The notes under the pieces: model-generated
What the model was told of the DNA's origin: nothing
Databases searched by the model: none
The model's input: the letters and a program-made list of their open reading frames with translations, nothing else
DNA from: Desulfonatronum lacustre DSM 10312
GTDB taxonomy: Bacteria; Desulfobacterota; Desulfovibrionia; Desulfovibrionales; Desulfonatronaceae
NCBI RefSeq assembly: GCF_000519265.1
Contig: NZ_KI912608.1
Span: forward strand, 2,203,313 to 2,267,312
Direction: 5' to 3'
DNA: 64,000 bases
Made by a program: the position numbers and the translations under genes
Shown here: piece by piece, positions 25,367-31,858 of the stretch
How positions within the stretch are numbered: position 1 is the first letter of the stretch
Layout: each line of letters opens with the position of its first letter

Positions 25367-25431
25367 GGAAGCAGCAAAATTATCCTGATGAGTGTGGTAG
25401 TTATTCCCGTGACGCGTTTGACCTTCCGTAG

Positions 25432-25452
25432 GGGCGGCCCTTGCGGCCGCCC
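25432..25452 (+). terminator. Short GC-rich hairpin after tmcB
   Basis: Eight-base-pair stem (GGGCGGCC / GGCCGCCC) with a five-base loop, 65 bases after tmcB. No T run follows, so termination strength is doubtful. Confidence 0.35.
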
Positions 25453-25550
25453 TGGATGGGCGTGACAATGCGGGGGGTAGCAGTAATTTCCTCACATTCC
25501 ATGAAATCGCGTCGACAAAACACCGAACAGGACGTCAACCTTCAACCAAA

Positions 25551-25595
25551 AAGCGCACGGCCCGGCAAGCTATCAGCTTGCCGGGCCGTGCGCTT
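25551..25595. terminator. Long perfect hairpin between convergent tmc and selenoprotein operons
   Basis: A 21-base-pair perfect inverted repeat with a three-base loop (ATC at 25572-25574), starting AAGCGCACGGCC. On the minus strand it is followed by TTTTTGG, so it should terminate the operon whose last codon is at 25629. It may serve both directions. Confidence 0.75.
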
Positions 25596-25628
25596 ATGTA
25601 AGCGATCCTCGAGCCTTTCCGCGAACGA

Positions 25629-26873
25629 TCAATCCGCCTCGGGCACGTCAACCGCCTCCGCCAGATAGGCGCTGAACAGCTCGACCTTGGCGTCCAGGTC
25701 ATAGTTTTTGCAGGTTTCGTGAATTCCGTCCTCGCAGTTGTGGCAGGCCACCACGACCACCTGAGCCCCCGTGGCCCGGATGCAGTCGGCCTTGGCCTTG
25801 AGCGCGGCGATCTTGGCCTGCTTGTATTCCGGCATCAGCCCCTGACCGCCGCCGTTGCCGCAGCAGTACGTCGCGTTGCCGTGGGGGTGCATCTCCCGAA
25901 AGTCCGCGGCCACCACGGACATCAAATCCCTGGATTGCTGGAACATGCCAGCGTTGCGGATAAAATTGCAGGAATCCTGAAACGTGACCGGAGCTTCATG
26001 AAAACCGGATTTCAGCTTGAGCGTTCCGGCATGCAGGCACTCCGCCCAGACCTTGATCGGCGGCATGGCCTCGAAGGAAAATTTTCTGCCCAACCAGTAT
26101 GGCGCCTCGAACCCGAGGGCCTTCATGGAGTGCCCTCACTCCGCGGTGATCACCGCCTTGGCCTTGAGTTTTTCGGCCGTGTCCGCCACGTTGGCTGCCA
26201 GCCTGGACGCCTTGGCCACGTCCCCGGCGAAAAGCCCGAGGTTGGTCGAGTCCCAGGCCTTGGAGGACAGGGTGAAATCGATCCCAGTGGCGTTGTAAAG
26301 CTTGAGATAGTTGAAGAGATTTTGCGGATAGAACTTGATGTCCCGCGGATGAAAGGTCAACAGGTAGTCCGCGCCCTCTTTGTCCATGGGCGCCCGAGCC
26401 CCGGGCATTTCCTCCTGAAGCTCCTCCAGTTGCCACTCCACGGTTTCCAGAAAATCTTCCTCGGTCACCCCGAGGTTGTTGCCGAATTCCAGGGCGTTCT
26501 CCAGCCCCTTGGCCAGACCGGGCGGAGTCAGACCCATGGCCACGGCCACGCCCCGTGCCGCGTGGACCAGGGAGGCGATGCCGATGCCGTGCGGGCAGTA
26601 CATGGTGCAGCGCTGGCACATGGTGCAGGTGCCGTAGCAGACGTCGCGCAACGCTTCGAGCACAGCGGCGTCCACTCGACCGCGCCTCTTGTACAGGTTC
26701 AGCAGCGGCTTGATGCGGTAAGCCGGAACATGCTCCGGCCTGGGATTGGATGCGTAGTAATGGCACCCCTCCGCGCACATCCCGCACCGGGAACAAATGG
26801 ACAGCCACATTTCCAGCCGTGCTCCGGCCTTGTCGGCCAGGACGCGGGAAAGGGCCCGAGAATCGATGCTCAT
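25629..26873 (-). CDS. CCG-domain Fe-S protein with in-frame UGA (selenocysteine candidate)
   Basis: HmcF/TmcB/HdrD-like cytoplasmic protein, 414 residues if UGA at 26138-26136 is read as selenocysteine (residue 246). Two [4Fe-4S] motifs are at the N-terminus (CSRCGMCAEGC, CTMCQRCTMYC). After the UGA the frame continues in family sequence: QDSC, CCGNGGG and CHNC of the CCG domain. The UGA stands exactly at the Cys of the E-C-G-H motif conserved in HmcF and TmcB (ITAE-U-GHSMK). A SECIS-like hairpin follows. The start at 26873 has GAGGAG upstream, 25 bases after the membrane subunit. Without readthrough it would be two broken pieces. Confidence in the CDS is high, in selenocysteine fairly high. 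Confidence 0.85.
26101..26138 (-). promoter_or_regulatory. Bacterial SECIS-like element at the in-frame UGA
   Basis: Directly 3' of the UGA (26138-26136) the mRNA can fold as left arm GGCCCUCG, four-base loop GGUU, right arm CGAGGCGCC with one bulged C: eight pairs. The loop begins 22 nucleotides after the UGA, within the 16-37 range known for bacterial SECIS, and carries the GGU that SelB recognises. An alternative six-pair stem (GAGGGC / GCCCUC) would include the UGA itself. Confidence 0.7.
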
Positions 26874-26898
26874 GGATTGCTCCTCATGTAGATGAAGG

Positions 26899-27555
26899 TC
26901 ACCATGCCCCCACCCGACGTTTTCCGAAATCGCTGCCCGTGGCCGCGCGGGAGACAAAAAAGAGCGCCATGTGCGAAAGCTTGGTGAACGGAATGAGCAT
27001 CAGGAGAGTGTTGGCGCTAAGCACATGCAAAGTCAGCATCAGCGGATAATCGCCCCACTGCCGGTGCGCGGCCAGCCCGGTGGCCAGGGGCAGGGCGACC
27101 AGCAACAGGATCAGCAGATCCTTGGGTTCCGTCAGCCCGCGCAACGCCGGATGGAATAACCGTTTCGCGGCCAAAAACGCCAGGGCGGCCAGGGCGATGA
27201 TGGTCAATCCATCGGCCCAGACATCGGGGATCGTCGGCCAGGACACGCCCCAGCTTTGCTCCAGCATGATCACGTGGGCCGAGAGAAAAAAGGCCACCAC
27301 GAGCAGGGGGATATGCAGCGCGAATCCGGCTGCCGTGGACCAGGGGCTGCTTTTAGCTGTCCGGTTCAGCGGCAGAAGATAATGCGCCAGTGAGCCCACG
27401 GCCCAGACTGTCTGAAAATCCGAAGGCAGGCCTTTGCTCGCGGCAACGGCCTTGCGGCGATAGCGGATCAGACGATAGCTCAGGCCCGCGATACATACCG
27501 TAAACGCCAGCCAGACCATCGGTCCCGCGGCAAAATTGTAGACGACATAAATCAA
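26899..27555 (-). CDS. Cytochrome-b-like membrane subunit paired with the selenoprotein
   Basis: 218-residue membrane protein, third paralog of HmcE and TmcC. It begins LIYVVYNFAAGPMVW and has about five helices with His residues in GFALHIPLLV, LSAHVIML, TLHVLSAN and LSHMALFF. I place the start at a TTG (27555-27553) because GGAGG stands six bases before it; an upstream extension of the open frame has no family sequence. It is co-transcribed with the CCG selenoprotein 25 bases downstream. No multiheme cytochrome or NrfD-type gene lies beside this pair, so its electron donor is probably the soluble c3 pool or quinol. Confidence 0.85.
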   Translation of the reverse strand: MIYVVYNFAAGPMVWLAFTVCIAGLSYRLIRYRRKAVAASKGLPSDFQTVWAVGSLAHYLLPLNRTAKSSPWSTAAGFALHIPLLVVAFFLSAHVIMLEQSWGVSWPTIPDVWADGLTIIALAALAFLAAKRLFHPALRGLTEPKDLLILLLVALPLATGLAAHRQWGDYPLMLTLHVLSANTLLMLIPFTKLSHMALFFVSRAATGSDFGKRRVGAW

Positions 27556-27858
27556 GGTTTTCCTCCAACACCGTCGCGAACGTGACAGGCTCCGCACATC
27601 ATCGGGTGCCGTCAGGGCATCCGATCCGTATCGGGAAAGGCGTCCGTTTGGCCGGTGGCACGTTATCGAAGACCCATTGGGGTGTCCAGTATGCCTGCGT
27701 GAGCTTTCAAGTGGTGTTTCCTGAACGCGGAATAATTCCTTGACTTGCCTGGATTCGGAACCTACACCCGAAACCAGTGTCAAGAACGAAGGTCCCTGCG
27801 AGATGGAGACTTCCGTATCCAGTTCCCGACAAACGTCGCGACGAATGGGAGATGCATC
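27556..27858. other. Divergent promoter region between the selenoprotein operon and an Rrf2 gene
   Basis: About 300 bases separating two divergent start codons. It holds a small perfect palindrome GGAATAATTCC (27729-27739), followed at once by TTGACT, which may be a -35 element for the Rrf2 gene. The layout suggests that the Rrf2 protein at 27859 controls the selenoprotein pair, but no operator can be proved by eye. Confidence 0.4.
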
Positions 27859-28335
27859 ATGAAACTGTCCGCCCGCTCACGCTATGCCACCCGCATCCTG
27901 CTCGACTTGGCCGAGCACACCGAGGACAGGCCGCTATGTGCGTCCGCGATCTCCGAAAGCACGGACATTTCAGTGCCGTTCATCGAGCAAATTCTCCGCC
28001 CCCTGAAAAAAGCCGGGTATATCAAAAGCGTTCGCGGGGCCTACGGGGGGCATATCTTTCTCAAGGAACCTTCCTGCATCACCCTCGGCGACATCGTGCG
28101 CGCCATGGAAGGCGAAATCAACATCAGCCAGTGCTGTTCGACCCCGGAGTCCTGCGAGCGCAGCGGCGATTGCCGCACCCGGTTTGCCTGGGGCCATATA
28201 TCGCGGACCATCGAGCGTGAACTGGACGCCATTACCTTGGCGGACCTGATGTTCAATCCGGAACAGATCGCCGTAAAGTCCGGGACGTCTTCCCCACCTC
28301 GAGTTCACTGTCCTGAGGACGCCCAACCGAACTGA
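27859..28335 (+). CDS. Rrf2-family transcriptional regulator
   Basis: 158-residue winged-helix regulator of the Rrf2/IscR family: MKLSARSRYATRILLDLA start, recognition region SVPFIEQILRPLKKAGYIKSVRG, and a cysteine loop (CC-x5-C-x5-C, near residue 92) fit to bind an Fe-S cluster. It is divergent from the selenoprotein operon and 36% or so (by eye) like the second Rrf2 protein at 28845. The founding Rrf2 lies behind the hmc operon in D. vulgaris; here no rrf2 follows hmc, so one of these two may serve that role. Confidence 0.88.
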   Translation: MKLSARSRYATRILLDLAEHTEDRPLCASAISESTDISVPFIEQILRPLKKAGYIKSVRGAYGGHIFLKEPSCITLGDIVRAMEGEINISQCCSTPESCERSGDCRTRFAWGHISRTIERELDAITLADLMFNPEQIAVKSGTSSPPRVHCPEDAQPN

Positions 28336-28614
28336 TCCCCGCAAAGGATTCCTTGTTGGCGCATGGACGCGCCCCACGTCACCATCCCCCCGGATATCCG
28401 ACCCGGTGAGTCACCCGGGCTTGGCCTGCCAGCCTTTCCTCCGTTGTCGACGCCTTCCGCTGTTGAGCCGATCTGTGCCCGAGCGCTGCGGCCGAGAGCG
28501 GTCCAACCGAAAACAGCCGACTTTGAACGTTTGAAGGTTCAAACCAGACCTTGACAGGCTTTCGCATTCGGCCTATGAGCCCTCATCATTTGTCGACGTT
28601 TTTACTTCATATTA
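28336..28614. other. Intergenic region after the first Rrf2 gene
   Basis: About 280 bases with no ribosome-site-led frame or obvious terminator hairpin. The A+T content rises towards the operator-like palindromes that precede the second Rrf2 gene. Confidence 0.4.
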
Positions 28615-28632
28615 ATTTAGTCTAGATTAAAT
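28615..28632. promoter_or_regulatory. Operator-like palindrome upstream of the second Rrf2 gene
   Basis: ATTTAGTCTAGATTAAAT is an inverted repeat matching at 16 of 18 positions around TCTAGA. It stands about 210 bases upstream of the regulator's ATG. A related sequence is at 28771. Autoregulation by Rrf2-type repressors is common, which makes this a candidate binding site. Confidence 0.5.
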
Positions 28633-28770
28633 CGGTTGCCTTTCTCCTGACAAACACCATCGCTCACGGCATCAGGACGTGGTGTTTTCATCTCCTTAGG
28701 CCCTTGCTGACTTTATCAAATGGGACAAGGTTTCACGCCAATAGCGTGCGAAAAAACACGACACAATCAA

Positions 28771-28785
28771 TCTAAATTAAACCTA
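28771..28785. promoter_or_regulatory. Second operator-like site near the Rrf2 start
   Basis: TCTAAATTAAACCTA resembles TCTAGATTAAATCGG of the first site (28621-28635) and lies about 60 bases before the ATG at 28845. Two similar A+T-rich motifs in one upstream region support cooperative binding by the same regulator. Confidence 0.4.
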
Positions 28786-28844
28786 TCGATTATACCGGGA
28801 TTCGCCGCTTTCTCAATCCGGCGAACAACCAGAAGAGACACGAC

Positions 28845-29321
28845 ATGCAACTCTCCTCGCGAACACGCCATGGCGCACGCCTGCTGATGAATCTGGCCCA
28901 CTTTTCCCAAAAAGGCCCTCTCCGGGCGAGCCACATCTCCAATAATATCGGAATCTCCGTCAAATATCTGGAAAAAATCATCAAGCCCTTGCGCCAAGCC
29001 GGATTGATCAAGGGATTGCGCGGCCCGGGCGGCGGTTACTTTCTCGGTCGGGCTCCCGAAGACATTACGCTCGGTGAAATTGTCCAGGCCTTAGACGGCG
29101 GGCCGCACTTGTCCTGCTGCGCCGACCCGGACGCCTGCTTGCCATCGGATTTCTGCGGCTCCCCAGCCCTTTGGGCCGACCTTACCAGCACGCTCCAAGG
29201 CAAGCTGAACTCCATCACCCTGAGCGGGATGATGCGCCAGGATTCCATTTTCAAATCCGCGCCGGCGGCACGGAAAACCAAGGCGGACGTGCACCGACGC
29301 GACACGGCCCAAGCGGCCTGA
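28845..29321 (+). CDS. Rrf2-family transcriptional regulator
   Basis: 158-residue Rrf2/IscR-type protein: MQLSSRTRHGARLLMNLA, recognition block SVKYLEKIIKPLRQAGLIKGLRGPGGGYFL, and cysteines in SCCADPDAC-x5-C suited for an Fe-S cluster. It precedes the sulfide:quinone reductase-like gene by 131 bases on the same strand, so it is a candidate sulfide- or redox-responsive regulator for that operon. Confidence 0.88.
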   Translation: MQLSSRTRHGARLLMNLAHFSQKGPLRASHISNNIGISVKYLEKIIKPLRQAGLIKGLRGPGGGYFLGRAPEDITLGEIVQALDGGPHLSCCADPDACLPSDFCGSPALWADLTSTLQGKLNSITLSGMMRQDSIFKSAPAARKTKADVHRRDTAQAA

Positions 29322-29452
29322 ACAACCGCCAAAGCAACTGCCGACACACCGAGGCGATAACGCATTCACAAGTCGTTTTCGACTTTTTGAACACGGACCG
29401 TTCCACGGGGATCCATCAAAAATCATAAACCTTTCAACAGGAGATGCTCGTC

Positions 29453-30691
29453 ATGAAAAAATTGCTCATTCTTGGTTCCGGCTCCGGTGGAACCATGGTT
29501 GCCACGAAGATGCGCGAAAAGCTTCCGGAAAAGGAGTGGGAGATCACGGTCATCGACCGCGATTGGGAACACCACTACCAGGCCGGATGGCTCTTCGTCC
29601 CCTTCGGCGTCTATACCCTGGACGATTGCAAGAAGCCCAAGGCCGACTTCATTCCCAAGGGCGTCAAGCTGGTCATGGATTCCATCGAGTCCATCGACCC
29701 GGCGAAAAAGGTCGTCACATGCAAGAACGGCAAGTACACCTACGACTGGGTGGTCGTGGCCACGGGGTGTCGCATCGCGCCGGAAGAAGTTGAAGGCATG
29801 ATGGACGACTGGGGCGGAAACATCCAGAACTTCTACACTCCGGACGGCGCGGTGGCTCTGTTCAAGAAGTGGAAGAACATGAAGGAAGGGCGCATCGTCC
29901 ATCATATTTCCGAGATGCCCATCAAATGTCCGGTAGCCCCGTTGGAGTTCGTCTACCTCGCCGACTGGTTCTTCACCATCAACGGCGTGCGTGAGAACAT
30001 CGAAATCGAGCTGGTCACCCCCCTCACCGGCGCCTTCACCAAGCCCGTGGCCGCACAGATCCTGGGCAAGGTCTGCGAGGACAAGAACATCAAGGTCACG
30101 CCGAACTTCGTGGTGGACAACGTCAACGTGGGTAAGAAGGCCATTGAATCCGTCTCCGGCGAAGAAGTGCCCTACGACCTGCTGGTGGCCATTCCCCCAA
30201 ACTTCGGCCAGCAGGTGATCATTGATTCAGGTATGGGCGACGCCATGGGCTACGTGGATACGGACAAGCACACGTTGAAGGCCAAGAACTTCGAAAACAT
30301 GTACGTCATCGGCGACGCCACCAACGTACCCACCTCCAAGGCCGGCAGCGTGGCCCACTACCAGTCCGACATCGTGGTGGATAACCTGATCCGGGAAATG
30401 GAAGGCGAGGAACCGCGTCCGGACTTTGACGGCCACTCCACCTGCTTCATCGTCTCCGGGTACGAGCAGGCCTATCTGATCGACTTCAACTACGAGGTCC
30501 AGCCGCTTCCGGGCAAGTACCCCTTCCCCGGGGTCGGCCCGTTCTCCCTGCTCGGCGAATCGCACATGAACTACTGGGGCAAGATGATGTTCAAGTGGGT
30601 CTATTTCGACCTGATGCTCAAGGGCAGTGAACTGCCCCTGGAGCCGCAGATGTTCATGGCCGGAAAAATGCGCCACTTGGCCAAAGCCTAA
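29453..30691 (+). CDS. Sulfide:quinone oxidoreductase-like flavoprotein
   Basis: 412-residue FAD protein of the SQR/FCSD family. It has an N-terminal FAD fold (LLILGSGSGGTMVA), a Cys at ATGCRIAP, the family motif Cys-Pro-x-Ala-Pro-x-Glu in IKCPVAPLEF, the second FAD block MYVIGDATNVP, and a third Cys in STCFIV. Three cysteines in these places are those used by SQRs to bind sulfide/polysulfide. In a sulfate reducer it could oxidise sulfide or run towards polysulfide reduction. Start at 29453 with CAGGAG. The DUF1641 gene follows after 18 bases. Confidence 0.8.
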   Translation: MKKLLILGSGSGGTMVATKMREKLPEKEWEITVIDRDWEHHYQAGWLFVPFGVYTLDDCKKPKADFIPKGVKLVMDSIESIDPAKKVVTCKNGKYTYDWVVVATGCRIAPEEVEGMMDDWGGNIQNFYTPDGAVALFKKWKNMKEGRIVHHISEMPIKCPVAPLEFVYLADWFFTINGVRENIEIELVTPLTGAFTKPVAAQILGKVCEDKNIKVTPNFVVDNVNVGKKAIESVSGEEVPYDLLVAIPPNFGQQVIIDSGMGDAMGYVDTDKHTLKAKNFENMYVIGDATNVPTSKAGSVAHYQSDIVVDNLIREMEGEEPRPDFDGHSTCFIVSGYEQAYLIDFNYEVQPLPGKYPFPGVGPFSLLGESHMNYWGKMMFKWVYFDLMLKGSELPLEPQMFMAGKMRHLAKA

Positions 30692-30709
30692 GGCGGGAGG
30701 TTGATGCAT

Positions 30710-31357
30710 ATGTCCAAAGAAGACCTCATCCTCAAACGCCTTGACGAGATCGAGGCGAAGGTGGCCTTGGTGCATGATCGCGCCGTGGCCGCCCAGAACC
30801 TCAGGCATGAGCTGCAGCCCATCATGAACGACGCGTTCAAGGTCATGCTCCACGAGTTGGGCGATATCGAGACCGGCTTCCAACTGGAAGATCTCTTCGA
30901 TATGGTCAAAACCACCATGCGCAACGTCAAGAACCTGACCTACATGATGAAGCAGATGGAAAACATCATCGATCTCTGGCACACTTCCGAACCCTTGTTA
31001 AAGCACACGGTACCCAAGGCCATCGCCTATCTCGACGACTTGGAACAAAAGGGCGTCTTCCGCACCTACCAGGCCATGCTCTCCTTGCGTGCCAAGGTGG
31101 CCCAGGAATACGGCCCCGAACAGATCGAGGAAATGGGCGACGCCTTCGTGTTCCTGATCGGCATGTTGAACAAGTTCAAGGATCCCAAAGTCCGGGAGAT
31201 GATCGAAAAGGCTTCCGACGCGTTCACCTCCATGGACCTGAAAGACTGCGAACCTTGCGGCATGTTCGGCATGATGAAGGCCATGTCCAGTCCGGAAGCC
31301 AAACAAGGCCTGGGCGTGATGCTCGAAATGACCAAGACCCTTGGCAAGCTGAAATAG
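30710..31357 (+). CDS. DUF1641 protein, SQR partner
   Basis: 215 residues, helical, without signal peptide or membrane helix (MSKEDLILKRLDEIEAKVAL). The C-terminal part GMFGMMKAMSSPEAKQGLGVMLEMTKTLGKL is the DUF1641 core, a family often encoded next to SQR-like flavoproteins. A GGGAGG site stands nine bases ahead of the ATG at 30710; an ATG at 30704 is too near. Its function is unknown; a partner or membrane-docking role for the flavoprotein is likely. Confidence 0.8.
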   Translation: MSKEDLILKRLDEIEAKVALVHDRAVAAQNLRHELQPIMNDAFKVMLHELGDIETGFQLEDLFDMVKTTMRNVKNLTYMMKQMENIIDLWHTSEPLLKHTVPKAIAYLDDLEQKGVFRTYQAMLSLRAKVAQEYGPEQIEEMGDAFVFLIGMLNKFKDPKVREMIEKASDAFTSMDLKDCEPCGMFGMMKAMSSPEAKQGLGVMLEMTKTLGKLK

Positions 31358-31366
31358 ACGTTTCGC

Positions 31367-31397
31367 GGCCACGGACCAGGACGCTTGGTCCGTGGCC
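31367..31397 (+). terminator. Hairpin between DUF1641 gene and receiver gene
   Basis: Perfect twelve-base-pair stem (GGCCACGGACCA / TGGTCCGTGGCC) with a seven-base loop, ten bases after the DUF1641 stop. A short T-rich stretch (TTCCTTGC) follows. It would reduce readthrough from the SQR operon into the signalling genes. Confidence 0.6.
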
Positions 31398-31435
31398 TTC
31401 CTTGCTTCACGACACCCGTCATAAAGGAGTATCCC

Positions 31436-31789
31436 GTGGCCAAGAAAATTCTGATTGTCGACGACGACCCGGAAATTCTGGACTATCTGAGCGAACTCTT
31501 CGAGGATAACGGCTACCAGACCGTAACCGCCATCAACGGCGTCGAAGGGTTGGACAAAGTCCGCGCCGAGCAGCCGGACCTGATTACCCTGGACATGGAC
31601 ATGCCCGAAAAGGGCGGAACCAATTTCTATGCCGGACTGCGCAAAGACCAGGCAATCCGGGATATCCCGGTGATCGTGGTCAGCGGCGTGGGTCCGCGCC
31701 CGCCGGTGCTGACCAAGGACGTCCCGACCATCTCCAAGCCCATCGACAACGCCAAGCTGCTCCAGCTTGTCGCCGAGATGGTTCAGTAA
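31436..31789 (+). CDS. Single-domain response regulator
   Basis: 117-residue receiver, close paralog of the one at 6918 and also starting with GTG (GTGGCCAAGAAAAT). Acidic pair VDDDPE, phospho-acceptor LITLDMDMP, and Lys in ISKPI are present. AAAGGAG stands before the start. It is sandwiched between strong hairpins and followed by the receiver-PAS-kinase at 31859, repeating the receiver plus receiver-kinase order found after the hmc operon. Confidence 0.9.
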   Translation: MAKKILIVDDDPEILDYLSELFEDNGYQTVTAINGVEGLDKVRAEQPDLITLDMDMPEKGGTNFYAGLRKDQAIRDIPVIVVSGVGPRPPVLTKDVPTISKPIDNAKLLQLVAEMVQ

Positions 31790-31800
31790 TCTCGCTTTGC

Positions 31801-31838
31801 GCCGCGACCGATCCACGTCCAGTCGGATCGGTCGCGGC
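31801..31838 (+). terminator. Hairpin after the receiver gene
   Basis: Perfect fourteen-base-pair stem (GCCGCGACCGATCC / GGATCGGTCGCGGC) with a ten-base loop, eleven bases after the receiver stop, then CTTTC. It resembles the hairpin after the paralogous receiver gene (7290) in position. Confidence 0.6.
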
Positions 31839-31858
31839 CTTTCAGCCGCCTCAGTCCC

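Noticed and set aside
23378-25495. Very long open frame (705 codons) on the minus strand over tmcC and tmcB
   Set aside because: It is antisense to two well-recognised genes, has His/Asp/Val/Gly-rich composition typical of GC-rich shadow frames, and no family motif.
25629-26957. Two separate genes or a pseudogene split by a stop at 26136-26138
   Set aside because: The frame is unbroken except for one UGA at an otherwise invariant Cys, with family sequence on both sides and a SECIS-like hairpin following. Selenocysteine explains this better, though a point mutation or sequencing error cannot be ruled out here.
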